A stretch of 64,000 nucleotides of DNA from Hemibagrus wyckioides (Eukaryota > Chordata > Actinopteri > Siluriformes > Bagridae), in contig NC_080717.1 of assembly GCF_019097595.1 (NCBI RefSeq), positions 24,422,876 through 24,486,875 on the forward strand, read 5' to 3'. Positions 1 to 11,492 of the stretch are shown one piece after another. The notes below the pieces were generated by a model. It had not been told where the DNA came from. It saw only the letters and a list, made by a program, of their open reading frames with translations, and ran no database searches. Numbering within the stretch: the first letter of the stretch is position 1; each line of letters begins with the position of its first letter. The position numbers and the translations under genes are program-made.

Positions 1-1594
1 TGTGTATTGTGTTGTATATTGTAGTGTATAGTGTGTGTTGTGTTGTATATTGTAGTGTATAGTGTGTGTTGTGTTGTATAGTGTAGTGTATAGTGTGTGT
101 TGTGTTGTATATTGTAGTGTATAGTGTGTGTTGTGTTGTATATTGTAGTGTATAGTGTGTATTGTGTTGTATATTGTAGTGTATAGTGTGTATTGTGTTG
201 TATAGTGTAGTGTATAGTGTGTGTTGTGTTGTATATTGTAGTGTATAGTGTGTATTGTGTTGTATAGTGTAGTGTATAGTGTGTGTTGTGTTGTATATTG
301 TAGTGTATAGTGTGTGTTGTGTTGTATATTGTAGTGTATAGTGTGTATTGTGTTGTATATTGTAGTGTATAGTGTGTGTTGTGTTGTATATTGTAGTGTA
401 TAGTGTGTGTTGTGTTGTATAGTGTAGTGTATAGTGTGTGTTGTGTTGTATATTGTAGTGTATAGTGTGTGTTGTGTTGTATATTGTAGTGTATAGTGTG
501 TATTGTGTTGTATAGTGTAGTGTATAGTGTGTGTTGTGTTGTATATTGTAGTGTATAGTGTGTGTTGTGTTGTATATTGTAGTGTATAGTGTGTATTGTG
601 TTGTATATTGTAGTGTATAGTGTGTATTGTGTTGTATAGTGTAGTGTATAGTGTGTGTTGTGTTGTATATTGTAGTGTATAGTGTGTGTTGTGTTGTATA
701 TTGTAGTGTATAGTGTGTATTGTGTTGTATATTGTAGTGTATAGTGCGTATTGTGTTGTATAGTGTAGTGTATAGTGTGTGTTGTGTTGTATATTGTAGT
801 GTATAGCGTGTGTTGTGTTGTATATTGTAGTGTATAGTGTGTGTCGTGTTGTATATTGTAGTGTATAGTGTGTGTTGTGTTGTATATTGTAGTGTATAGT
901 GTGTGTTGTGTTGTATATTGTAGTGTATAGTGTGTGTTGTGTTGTATATTGTAGTGTATAGTGTGTGTTGTGTTGTATATTGTAGTGTATAGTGTGTGTT
1001 GTGTTGTATAGTGTAGTGTATAGTGTGTGTTGTGTTGTATATTGTAGTGTATAGTGTGTGTTGTGTTGTATAGTGTAGTGTATAGTGTGTGTTGTATATT
1101 GTAGTGTATAGTGTGTATTGTGTTGTATATTGTAGTGTATAGTGTGTATTGTGTTGTATAGTGTAGTGTATAGTGTGTATTGTGTTGAATAGTGTAGTGT
1201 ATAGTGTGTGTTGTGTTGTATATTGTAGTGTATAGTGTGTGTTGTGTTGTATATTGTAGTGTACATTGTGTGTTGTGTTGTATATTGTAGTGTATAGCGT
1301 GTGTTGTGTTGTATATTGTAGTGTATAGTGTGTGTTGTGTTGTATATTGTAGTGTATAGTGTGTGTTGTTTTGTATAGTGTGTGTTGTGTTGTATATTGT
1401 AGTGTATAGTGTGTATTGTGTTTTATATTGTAGTGTATAGTGTGTGTTGTGTTGTATATTGTAGTGTACATTGTGTGTTGTGTTGTATATTGTAGTGTAT
1501 AGCGTGTGTTGTGTTGTATATTGTAGTGTATAGTGTGTATTATATGGTAGTGTATATTGTATATTGTATTGTAGTGTACATTGTGTATTGTGTA
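1..1594. repeat. 31-bp GT-rich minisatellite
   Basis: About 50 tandem copies of a 31-bp unit, beginning TGTGTGTTGTGTTGTATATT and ending GTAGTGTATAG. Units differ at a few positions (ttg/tag, ttgtgt/attgtgt). Some copies are shortened near 1085 and 1375, and the last copies (1535-1594) are degenerate. The array runs off the left edge, so its full size is unknown. On the ntrk3 transcript strand it is CA-rich and lies in the intron directly after the activation-loop exon. Confidence 0.95.
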
Positions 1595-1611
1595 TGAGTT
1601 TCCTGACTCAC

Positions 1612-1855
1612 TCGGTAATAGTCAGTGCTGTAGATGTCTCTGGACATTCCGAAGTCTCCGATCTTGACCAGCAGCCCGTTCCCCACCAGGCAGTTGCGTG
1701 TTGCCAGATCTCGGTGCACAAAGTGCTGAGATGCTAGGTACACCATACCTGCTGCGATCTGAGTGGCTATGTGCAGCATCTGGGACAGACCCAGCTCTCC
1801 GTTCGTCTGTAGTGGCTGTCCGTCAACCAGGATCATGGCGTCAGGGCCGTGAGCT
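1612..1855 (-). CDS. ntrk3: ntrk3 exon: kinase catalytic loop, DFG and activation loop
   Basis: This 244-bp exon (phase 2 in, phase 0 out; acceptor TTCCTATCAG, donor GTGAGT) completes an Arg codon and encodes [20 protein letters not shown], then [20 protein letters not shown], then the catalytic loop [13 protein letters not shown], the DFG motif [18 protein letters not shown] and the start of the activation loop. The YxxxYY tyrosines are the Trk autophosphorylation sites. AMILVDGQP is diagnostic for TrkC. The exon ends after YYR, where mammalian TrkC can insert a short kinase-insert exon that blunts signalling. The remaining kinase exon(s), starting VGGHT in other vertebrates, are outside the window. 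A long minisatellite begins about 17 bases past the donor on the transcript. Confidence 0.98.
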
Positions 1856-2776
1856 CTGATAGGAAACATAACCAACACACAACGTTCCATCATGACACAG
1901 GGACAAACGTGTGCAGATGTTCAGTGTCTACAGTACAGGAAATCTTTCGGTAGATTGCTGAGGTGAAACACATAGCTATGTAGCTTACACTAGAGATATA
2001 GCTAGGTACACTTAGTCACATGTGATTGGCTGGCACTATTTTGATGACGTCATAATGTTTCTCCTGATCAGGAAACAGGATAAAGCAAAGTATTGGCTTT
2101 TATTGCTGAACTTCTACACTGTCACAGCTAACCTTGCAAGTAAATGCTAACCTAGCAAATGAAGGCTAAGCTAGCAAGTAGAAGCTAACCTAGTGAGTGA
2201 AAGCATAACACACTTAGCTACTATGTAATGTTTATGCTTTAACATTTAATGCTTTTTCATCGTAGGCGGAGTCTCAGACAGACAACTGTCCATCAAACTC
2301 ATTTGAATATTAGGCCACACCCATTAGGGTCATTGTCAGACAGGACTGCTAGAGTGTTTATTTGGACTAAAGCAGCAATTTATCTTTATACAGGTTTTTA
2401 TTAATTAATTTATTAATTTAATCTACTGGATAATTCAGATCTGAAGTGTGGTGAAACAAATATACTGTTTAAAATATTTTAACTTTATTTACTGTGTATT
2501 TAGTGTATAGTTATTTGTATTTTCTTTAGTTTAGGTTCGATGGAACATCTTTATCATATTTAACCTTTGCTTTAATATAAATCAAATAATAATTAAATAA
2601 TTAAATCAAATAGAATTATTAAAATCTGTAAAATTGATTAAATACATGAAAACTAAATATATAAAAATATAAAATATAATACAAAACATTAATTTTATAT
2701 TTTATAGTATAAATGTATGATATTAAGAAACTTTATTTATTTATTTATTCATTCATTCATTCATTCATTCATTCAC

Positions 2777-2827
<51 letters not shown>

Positions 2828-4130
2828 TGTATGTCCACTAAATGTGAAATCTGTGTGAATATGAAATGAAAATAATGCACAGTGGTTAAGCCTAAGAAGT
2901 TGGTGCTGCTCCTGCACTCAGCCAATCAGAACACACTTAACTCTGATTACTTTAACGAATCAGTGTGGAATATCCGGAATCTGAAAGTCAGATTGTTATT
3001 GTGGATTGTAACACTGACGGCATCCTCCTCTTCACACGGCCTGCATTCCCGTCACGAGTGCTCTCCATCCTGTAGAACCACCGCTCTGTGCCAACGCAAC
3101 AGCATGCAGGAACTCGAGGGGACCCGGGAGCATCGCTCTCAGCAGTGTGCATGTGTGTGTGTGTGTCTGTGTGTGTTATCCGGTGTCATCATGTTATCCT
3201 CTTAATCCAGGCAGTGGGAGTTGGAGAGTGATTCGTGCTCCCAGGACGGGTCTTGTCAGAACCGATGTACGCAGTGTATCATCTCGTGTTCTGTTTCTCG
3301 TGCAGCTCCTCTGCAGAAAGCTTTTACCTCATCCATCATGCTCTGATCACTTGCTCCAGAGAGAGAGAGAGACGACAGGAAATGAAATCCGCTCCTCCGT
3401 CTCGTCCCGTTCGTCGTCGCCGCCGATACGACACCGAAAGGCCGCAGTCTGTGTCAGGTTTTCATAAAAGCGATTAAATATTACACGTGAAAGATCATGA
3501 AACCCGAGTGGATTACACCCACGCCTGTGAGTGCGAGAGTGAGAGCGAATAAACACCGGGAGAGACGGGAACGCTCGCTGGGGCTCCGGATAATGAAGAA
3601 GGGATGAGGTTTTAGGTCATTACTCAAAAGCAGCTAACAGATAACGCGTCAGTGGAAGACTGATGGACTAAACACACTGTTCTACGTAGCGTTCATATTT
3701 CAATCCTGAATATTTTCTGAAACTGTTCACACACAGGGACCCAGGGACTAAACCCCAAACTTAGCATATTGTATTTTGTACGGATTTGATGCTAAACTCA
3801 CTTTTTAGGCTACATTAACTTTCTTTTATTTGTTTGTTTTTTTCGCTAGCACTTTTTAATGTTTTTTTTTTTATTAACAAGGATTTCTCAAATGCAACAT
3901 AATTTAAATATTTTTTCAACATGGATTTGGAAACCTGATATTTTTATTTTATAAGTCAAAATATAAATATAAATTATAGGTTTTTAGATGAGGTTGGTTT
4001 ACAGGCTTCTCTCAGAACATGTTTTTTTTTTTATTAATTAATAATCTGTATATTTTGCAGACAGGAACATCCACATGACTAACAGGGAAGCTGTAGATCT
4101 TCAGCGAGTCCGGTGAGATCAGTGACGTAC
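1856..4130 (-). other. ntrk3 intron (catalytic-loop / hinge exons)
   Basis: A 2,275-bp intron. The part near 1890-2400 is mixed sequence with short repeats of GCTAACCTAGCAA type (2120-2210). The part near 2400-2880 is AT-rich and holds a tetranucleotide tract. The part near 3000-3600 is GC-richer, unique sequence. Open frames there (for example around 2882-3477) show no domain, codon pattern or splice context that would support a gene. Confidence 0.7.
2732..2829. repeat. (TTTA)n / (TTCA)n microsatellite
   Basis: Tandem TTTA units interrupted by a run of about seven ATTC units, total about 98 bp, inside the ntrk3 intron. Confidence 0.95.
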
Positions 4131-4303
4131 CTGAGGAACTTGTTGAGATCACCGTGCTTCATGTACTCGAACACCATGATGAGCGGATCTCCGTCCACGC
4201 AGACGCCGTAGAACTTCACGATGTGCTCGTGCTGCAGGTTGGTGAGGAGCTCGGCCTCGCGCTGGAAATCCTTCCTCGCCGCCAGCGTTGGATCCTTCAG
4301 AGT
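4131..4303 (-). CDS. ntrk3: ntrk3 exon: kinase helix C to hinge
   Basis: This 173-bp exon (phase 0 in, phase 2 out; acceptor TGTTTAG, donor GTACGT) encodes [20 protein letters not shown], then [20 protein letters not shown], then [17 protein letters not shown], plus two bases of an Arg codon. QREAELL contains the helix C glutamate that pairs with the VAVK lysine. [10 protein letters not shown] is the hinge and the start of the C-lobe. [11 protein letters not shown] identifies TrkC (TrkB has DASDNARKDFH). The first residue is Thr where mammalian TrkC has Ala, a TrkB-like change at a neutral position. It is 2,115 bp from the P-loop exon and 2,275 bp from the catalytic-loop exon. Confidence 0.98.
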
Positions 4304-5439
4304 CTAAACACACAACAGCGACGATGACACGCTACAGCGCTGAGCACTTTTTATCCCTTTATAGTTACACTCAGTGTTGAGAAATAAAAGTTACAGCTTT
4401 ATTCTTACAAAGCTCTTTAACTGGAGACTCCTTCCATACATGTTAGAGAAACAAACACATTTCTCCTGACAGGAAAACCTTAACCGTATCTATGACTTCC
4501 TATGAAATCCGTTTATCATCATGAACACGCTGCATAAATACGAGCCGTTGCTATAGAAACGACAACGAGTGCATTGATATAAACCTGCGCTACTGTTCTA
4601 GAGAATTACTCAACACTTTCTGACCAATCAGAGTCCAGACAAAAACAACTCTTTAATCTAGTAGGAAATAAATTATATAATAAATATAAACCAGGAAGAT
4701 GATGGATTTCTCATATCCCTTCTTTAACATGTACAGCATCCATTTCAGCCTTAATTATTATTCACACTCAGTGTCACACGTTGTTAAGAGAGCTATTTGG
4801 ATGGATGGAGGCATCAGAAGAACAGATGGTGAAGCTTTATTTCTCTATCAGAGACACCGGATTAGCTGAGCCCACCTGCTCGAGGGGAAAGTGTAAGCGC
4901 TTAACGGCCACCATCTCGCATGTAGATCTGCTCCGAGCTGATCCGCTCTACTGCTCTACTGCACGCCGTCGACGTTGCTGTGAATTTAATATCTACGTTT
5001 CTTCTCTGCATCTTCAGGTCCATCAGACCACACCAGAGCTCTATCCTCCTGTAAGCCCCGAAGCTCCTCGGCTGGATCTGACCAAAAAACCGAGCAGGAA
5101 TGTGGATCAGTGAAGATGCCTGGAGCTAGTTAGGAGCTAAAGGCTGACGTGTTTGAGCGGCTTTGCTCAGAGGCTCCAGGTCACAGATAAAAGTTCAGGA
5201 GTGAAGCCACCATCCTGCCATCACCTTCTGTACATCAATATGTACACTGACACCAGCAGGCAGCGACTCACCGCTCCCAGGACCTCCAGGCACACTGCAG
5301 ATGTCAAAACCTCAATACACGAAGTTCGAGACCTCCATGAGGTCACAGATACACATTCCTCACATGACCATGGTGATGGAGAAACCAGAAAGTTCAAGTA
5401 TTCATCATGCTTAGAACTGCAGCTCTGTTCATAAAACAG

Positions 5440-5600
5440 TACATGATCCAGCACTACATTACTGCACAGTGAAATTCTTTCTTCGCATATCCTATCTGTG
5501 GTCAGCCATGATACAGTGCACATGGTGCAGGGTGGGTTGAGACCCCCAAATGTGGCAGCTTGAATCTTCCAATTCATGACCCAGAGCCTTAACCACTGCT
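5440..5600 (-). mobile_element. SINE, tRNA-related, first (3' end) copy
   Basis: Read on the minus strand it starts CAGTGGTTAAGGCTCTGGGT, followed by a B-box-like GATTCAAGCTGCC region, and ends GGATATGCGAAGAAAGAATT with a TTTCACTGTGC tail. That tail is the hallmark end of a fish tRNA-related SINE that I associate with the Mermaid type. The body is degenerate. Family name is from memory of the motif, not from a search. Confidence 0.6.
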
Positions 5601-5639
5601 ACCACTGCCCCAAAGGGTTTTTGCATAACCCAGATTATT

Positions 5640-5795
5640 ATCATTATTATTATAAGAGCGCAGGGTCAACCCATGGTACGGCACCCCTGGAGCAGGTGGG
5701 GTTAAGGGCCTTGTTTATTGGCCCAATGTGGATAGCTTGGCAGCTGGGAGGCTGGAACCTTGACCTTCCGATCAGTGACCCAGCTTGACCACTGA
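5640..5795 (-). mobile_element. SINE, tRNA-related, second truncated copy
   Basis: On the minus strand it reads GCTCAGTGGTCAAGCTGGGT (A-box-like), then GATCGGAAGGTCAAGGTTCC (B-box-like), then CAAGGCCCTTAACCCCACCT and GGGTTGACCCTGCGCTCTTA, and stops before the 3' end. It is in the same orientation as the copy at 5440-5600, so the two form a tandem pair. It is flanked on its 5' side by a TA microsatellite (5799-5860). Confidence 0.6.
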
Positions 5796-5798
5796 GCT

Positions 5799-5860
5799 CT
5801 ATATATATATATATATGTATATATATAGGTATATATATATATGTATGTATTATATATAAT
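5799..5860. repeat. (TA)n microsatellite
   Basis: Imperfect TA dinucleotide tract with interspersed GT and GG next to the SINE copy. Confidence 0.9.
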
Positions 5861-6418
5861 GCAATAGATCTTAATTTCCTTAAAATCTTAAACAGTTTTA
5901 TTACAATTCTAATTCCCTTTGTTTTGCTTGACTCCACCCCCTTTCAATCAAATACAACAACTCAAATCTGAGTAGAAATAAATCACCATCATGATACTTT
6001 AGAGATTCAGAGACTTTTTACCAGAACTCTTCCTTTCTATTTTATTTCATTACAGAAATTTTAACTATTATTTTTGTCGAAGAACAATTCCATATTGTAC
6101 GAGTCAAACCCTAACCCAGTGTCACAAAAGTTTCCATCACGCAAAAACCCCTAAGAAACCCGATCTGTCTACGAGACTCCGTCTGAAAGCCGAACATCTC
6201 CCTCCTTACTATCGATCCTCTGACTGTAGAAAGCAGATCTTTCTTTCTCTCATTGATCCCCACCACTTGATCCACTTTCATCATCTTCATCATCATCATC
6301 GCCATCATCGTTCCTCGTATTGTTCTCGGGTTAATACGCCGAGGTTCTATTAACCAGATCTTTAAAGAGCCCTGACCTCATGTAAGCGGAGAGGAAAGTC
6401 ACGCCGCTCGTCTCTTAC

Positions 6419-6549
6419 CTTGACGGCGACCAGCATCTTGTCCTTGGTGGGGCTGAGATTATAACACTCTGCCAGGAAGACCTTCCCAAAGGCGCCTTCT
6501 CCGAGCTCACGCTTCAACACGATGTCCCGCCGCTTTATGTGCTGCACGT
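6419..6549 (-). CDS. ntrk3: ntrk3 exon: kinase N-lobe, P-loop and VAVK lysine
   Basis: This 131-bp exon (phase 1 in, phase 0 out; acceptor CTCTGCAG, donor GTAAGA) completes a Tyr codon and encodes [18 protein letters not shown], then [15 protein letters not shown], then [18 protein letters not shown] is the ATP-binding glycine loop and the Lys of VAVK is the ATP-anchoring residue. The sequence is essentially identical to mammalian TrkC ([15 protein letters not shown], where TrkB has YNLCPEQDKILVAVK). It starts the catalytic domain, so any transcript that ends before this exon gives a receptor without kinase activity. Confidence 0.98.
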
Positions 6550-6696
6550 CTGCAGAGGACAAAGAGAGAAGATCTGGTCTCTGTATAATGTAGAGTTCAG
6601 ACTGAGACACGCAGGGCCATTAATGTTTATTTTTACAATCTTATAAATTGAAAATTAATCAATATAAGGCATGCTGGTGGAACATGATGAACATGA

Positions 6697-6887
6697 TCTG
6701 TGTATCAGTGTGTGTGTGTGTGTGTGTATGATGTGGTGAAGGAGTCTCCAGTGTCAGTGCTGTGTATCAGTGTGTGTGTGTATGATGTGGTGAAGGAGTC
6801 TCCAGTGTCAGTGCTGTGTATCAGTGTGTGTGTGTGTGTGTGTGTGTATGATGTGGTGAAGGAGTCTCCAGTGTCAGTGCTGTGTAT

Positions 6888-6925
<38 letters not shown>

Positions 6926-6961
6926 TGTGGTGAAGGAGTCTCCAGTGTCAGTGCTGTGTAT

Positions 6962-6997
<36 letters not shown>

Positions 6998-7097
6998 TGT
7001 GGTGAAGGAGTCTCCAGTGTCAGTGCTGTGTATCAGTGTGTGTGTGTGTGTGTGTGTATGATGTGGTGAAGGAGTCTCCAGTGTCAGTGCTGTGTAT

Positions 7098-7132
<35 letters not shown>

Positions 7133-7169
7133 ATGTGGTGAAGGAGTCTCCAGTGTCAGTGCTGTGTAT

Positions 7170-7216
<47 letters not shown>

Positions 7217-7253
7217 ATGTGGTGAAGGAGTCTCCAGTGTCAGTGCTGTGTAT

Positions 7254-7296
<43 letters not shown>

Positions 7297-7333
7297 ATGT
7301 GGTGAAGGAGTCTCCAGTGTCAGTGCTGTGTAT

Positions 7334-7370
<37 letters not shown>

Positions 7371-7407
7371 ATGTGGTGAAGGAGTCTCCAGTGTCAGTGC
7401 TGTGTAT

Positions 7408-7446
<39 letters not shown>

Positions 7447-7483
7447 ATGTGGTGAAGGAGTCTCCAGTGTCAGTGCTGTGTAT

Positions 7484-7530
<47 letters not shown>

Positions 7531-7567
7531 ATGTGGTGAAGGAGTCTCCAGTGTCAGTGCTGTGTAT

Positions 7568-7602
<35 letters not shown>

Positions 7603-7639
7603 ATGTGGTGAAGGAGTCTCCAGTGTCAGTGCTGTGTAT

Positions 7640-7670
<31 letters not shown>
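6697..7670. repeat. Compound minisatellite: 41-bp core plus (TG)n, 13 copies
   Basis: A 41-bp core beginning GATGTGGTGAAGGAGTCTCC and ending GTGTCAGTGCTGTGTATCAG is repeated 13 times. Successive cores are separated by (TG)n tracts of very different length (about 6 to 20 dinucleotides). The cores are nearly identical, so amplification is recent, while the TG spacers vary. The core matches part of a dispersed repeat seen elsewhere in the window (for example GTGCTGACACTGGAGACTCC at 44610). Confidence 0.95.
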
Positions 7671-7672
<2 letters not shown>

Positions 7673-8524
7673 GAGGTGAAGCTGGAATTTGAAGTTCTCC
7701 ACATCTTCAGGACAGAGGAGTTTACACTTCTTTACGGTTTCTATAGTAACATGACAAGCTGAGATTATTCTCTTAAGAGAGAGAATAAAGAGAGAGACTG
7801 CTGAAGGGAGTCTTTATAGCTGATACAACGAGAAGTAATGTGTTTCATTGAAGATTAGATGTAGGTATAAATGGATAAAAAGTATGAGGTCATTCGTACA
7901 TAGTTAAATATTATCAGGGGAAAAACATTTGGAAAGATTATTATTATTTTTATTTTTGTAGTGACAGTATGTTCAATTCTGCCTTGAAATCTCATTTTTC
8001 ACACACTAGCAGTAGATAAAAATATGAAGCCCATGAGACTGGATTGAACTCAAATGAATCAAAAAAGACAGTAAGAGAGAGAGAGAGAGATAGGGGAGGG
8101 GGGGTGTTGAGGGGTTGAGCGAACTGTGTGGTAAAAGGTGAAAGTGTGAAGTGGATCTCGGCGAGCGTAATTTGTAAAACGTCGAGAGCCGTCACTCAAA
8201 GCGATAACACGGCTCAGAGGGAGACGACGCCATCGAAGCCATCGCTCAAGAGAATTTCAGAGATACCGAACACCCCGCCGCTCCCGCGGACCTTCACACA
8301 TATCAGATCGTTCTGCTGCATGAACACATAAAAAAGGAGGAGGAGGAAGAGGAGAAGCAGATCACCTGGTTTTTACCTGCATCGCTCCAGATCCTCCTCA
8401 TCACCACCTCCTTCCTCTAGAGTCAATATTATGATTTCAAGTGGAGGCCTTGACTCATAAACACCAACAAAACTTACAGCCATTCAAAATAATGCAGAAT
8501 GTCAAAAAAAAGTCAGCTAAGTGC

Positions 8525-9700
8525 TAGTGAGGTTTTAGTGAGGGGCAGGGTTTAGGATTAGTGTGAGGTTAGAGTGAGGGGCAGGGTTTAGGATTAGTGT
8601 GAGGTTAGAGTGAGGGGCAGGGTTTAGGATTAGTGTGAGGTTAGAGTGAGGGGCAGGGTTTAGGATTAGTGTGAGGTTAGAGTGAGGGGCAGGGTTTAGG
8701 ATTAGTGTGAGGTTAGAGTGAGGGGCAGGGTTTAGGATTAGTGTGAGGTTAGAGTGAGGGGCAGGGTTTAGGATTAGTGTGAGGTTAGAGTGAGGGGCAG
8801 GGTTTAGGATTAGTGTGAGGTTAGAGTGAGGGGCAGGGTTTATGGTTAGAGTGAGGTTTGAGTAAGGGGCTGGGTTTAGGGTTAGTGTGAGGTTTTAGTG
8901 AGGGGTGGAGTTTAGGGTTAGTGTGAGGTTAGAGTGAGGGGCAGGGTTTAGGGTTAGTGTGAGGTTTTAGTGAGGGGTGGAGTTTAGGGTTAGTGTGAGG
9001 TTTTAGTGAGGGGCAGAGTTATATGGTTAGAGTGAGTGGTGAGGTTTATGGTTAGAGTGACGGAAGAGTGAGCAGCGGGGTTTAAGGTTAGAGTGAGGTT
9101 AGAGAGAGGGGCAGGGTTTATGGTTAGAGTGAGGTTTGAGTAAGGGGCTGGGTTTAGGGTTAGTGTGAGGTTTTAGTGAGGGGCAGAATTATATGGTTAG
9201 AGACAGGGGCAGGGTTTAGGGTTAGTGTGAGGTTTTAGTGAGGGGCAGAATTATATGGTTAGAGACGGGCAGGGTTTAGGGTTAGTGTGAGGTTTTAGTG
9301 AGGGGCAGAATTATATGGTTAGAGACAGGGGCAGGGTTTAGGGTTAGTGTGAGGTTTTAGTGAGGGGCAGAGTTATATGGTTAGAGACAGGGGCAGGGTT
9401 TATGGTTAGAGTGAGGTTTGAGTAAGGGGCTGGGTTTAGGGTTAGTGTGAGGTTTTAGTGAGGGGCAGAGTTATATGGTTAGAGACAGGGGCAGGGTTTA
9501 GGGTTAGAGTGAGGGGTGGGGTTTATGGTTAGAGCGAGGGTAGAGTGAGGGGCGGGGTTATATGGTTAGAGAAAGCGGTGTGGTTTAGGATTAGATTGAG
9601 GTTAGAGTGAGGGGTGGGGTTTATGGTTAGAGTGAGGTTAGAGAAAGGGGTTGGGTTTATGGTTAGAGTGAGGTTTGAGTAAGGGGCGGGGTTTAGGGTG
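8525..9700. repeat. 36-bp G-rich minisatellite
   Basis: Tandem 36-bp units reading GTGAGGTTAGAGTGAGGGGC then AGGGTTTAGGATTA. The first eight or so copies (8560-8845) are almost perfect, while later ones diverge and mix two or three variants (GTTATATGGTTAGAG and GTTTTAGTGAGG types). The + strand is G-rich with repeated GGGG and GGG runs. It contains TTTAGGGTTAG stretches but is not a telomeric TTAGGG array. Confidence 0.93.
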
Positions 9701-9843
9701 AACGTCAGGATTTATCTTTACAACAACAGGATTTACAACAACAGCAACAACAACAGGATATAGTAATCAAAATTTTTACTAAATCAAATAATGCACAAAC
9801 TGAATAATGCTACGTATTAAATAATACACAAAATTTGACTTGA

Positions 9844-9848
<5 letters not shown>

Positions 9849-9880
<32 letters not shown>

Positions 9881-9978
9881 CCTCACTGGTGAGAGTGTGT
9901 TTGCTCCATATGGCTAACATTACAGCAACATCTGCTATTTACTCAAAGTGGTCCATCATCACTAACAGTCCATGCTGG

Positions 9979-10022
<44 letters not shown>

Positions 10023-10214
10023 TCTCACACACACACACACACACACAAAAGTGTAATGGCTCTATTTCAGTAAATCCATATTTGTATTTCTTTGAGCTGT
10101 AACAGCACTGAAATTGAGACATTTCAAACCTGAACAAATAAAATAAATAAATAAGTAACAATTTAGTTTTTGGCCAAAGGCAACATACATGAATGTAAGA
10201 GATCTGAATGAAAG

Positions 10215-10245
<31 letters not shown>

Positions 10246-10255
10246 GCTCTCTCTC
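9849..10255. repeat. CA and TC microsatellites
   Basis: (AC)n at 9849-9880, (TC)n running into (AC)n at 9980-10048, and (TC)n at 10218-10252, separated by unique sequence. Confidence 0.9.
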
Positions 10256-10439
10256 GCTCACTGTGTTATTAAAGCTCTGATGAATTAACTCTAAGCTTTA
10301 GGGGTTTTGTTTCTTTTTGTTTTTTGGTAAATTGTTGAAAAGTTCCTTTGGTTTGTTTCGTCATTGACGTCAGAGTAACAGAACCGACGGTAGGAGAACC
10401 AGGATCTGGGCTTTCTGTAAAAAGGGAAACGTGGACGTT

Positions 10440-10449
10440 TTTAAAAAAA

Positions 10450-10483
<34 letters not shown>

Positions 10484-10488
10484 TATTT
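10440..10488. repeat. poly(A) followed by (TA)n
   Basis: A run of about 26 A residues followed by about ten TA dinucleotides. This could be a retroposon tail, but no retroposon body or target duplication was recognised upstream. Confidence 0.85.
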
Positions 10489-11094
10489 CATCAGTGTTTA
10501 GATAAAGAACTGAAAAATTGTCACTTATTAAAATGTCCCTCTGAGAGAACTTCTAATGAATCTGTGCAGAAACCGACAACAAACTGTAACCCTGTTAGTC
10601 AGGGTTCCACACAGAGCCATGTTCCAGAAGCAAGGAACCCTCTGAGCTCTTACAGAACCCCCAGATAAGTGCTGTTCAGGATTTAGTTAAGAGTTCACAT
10701 TATAAGTTAAGGTTCCAAGATTCCAAATAATGGTTCCGAGTGAGTGAGTGTGTGTGTGTGTGTGTGTTTGACTCTATTGATGACCTCATCACATTCCTCC
10801 TGTGCTCACAGCTGATGAAAGTTTTCACAGAAGTTCACACAGACCCGGAGTGACGCCAGCAGACGGACGTGTGGAAGGGTCAGCAGTGACAGCAGTGTGA
10901 CAGTGATGGAAGCAGTCAGTGTCACCTTAACCCTCCGTCACCACAGGGTGTGTGTGTGTGTGTGTGTGTGTGAGTGTCAGGGTCCATTAGAGCTGCAGTG
11001 TTACCTGAAGGCCTAAAGGTCAAATAAAACTGCAGTTCTCCATCAATCTGTCTTTCTACTGATTTAATGCCAACAGACAAAGAACTTCAAAGCT

Positions 11095-11103
11095 GCTTTC
11101 TCC

Positions 11104-11141
<38 letters not shown>

Positions 11142-11415
11142 ATCACTGTCTGTCTCTCTGTCTCCCTGTCCATCTCTCTCTCTTAGTGTCTGTCTGCCTC
11201 TCCCTCTCTTAGTGTCTGTCTCTTTGTTTGGTTTCTTTCTCTGTCTGTCTCCCCCTTCCTTCTCCCTGTACCCCCTCTCCCCTCTCCCCTCCCCTCCCAC
11301 CTCTCTCTCTCTCTTTCTCTCTCTCACCTTCCCTCTCTGTCTCTCTCTCTCCCCCCTCTCTCACTCTCTCTCTCCCCCTCTCTCCCTGCCTGCCCCCCCC
11401 CCCCCCCCCTCTCGC

Positions 11416-11465
<50 letters not shown>

Positions 11466-11492
11466 CCTCCCTCCCTCTCTCTCTCTCTCTCT
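11095..11492. repeat. Pyrimidine-rich (TC)n / C-run tract
   Basis: Nearly 400 bp of CTCTCT with CCCC runs, including about 14 consecutive C at 11395-11409. It is pyrimidine on the + strand, so purine on the ntrk3 transcript. Stop-free frames here on both strands (Ser/Leu/Pro or Arg/Glu repeats) are repeat artefacts. Confidence 0.95.

Larger units (their letters stand above)
4304..6418 (-). other. ntrk3 intron with dispersed repeats
   Basis: A 2,115-bp intron. At 4414-4640 it holds one copy of a dispersed repeat marked by GGAGACTCCTTCCA, TTGCTATAGAAAC and CTGACCAATCAGAGTCCAG. At 5440-5795 it holds two SINE copies, followed by a TA-rich tract. The region 4640-5400 is unique, and open frames in it look non-coding. 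The region 5860-6410 is unique with a short CATCATCATC run at 6284-6300. Confidence 0.7.

Noticed and set aside
8525..9700. Interstitial telomere repeat
   Set aside because: TTTAGGGTTAG occurs, but the unit is 36 bp and there is no TTAGGG tandem run.
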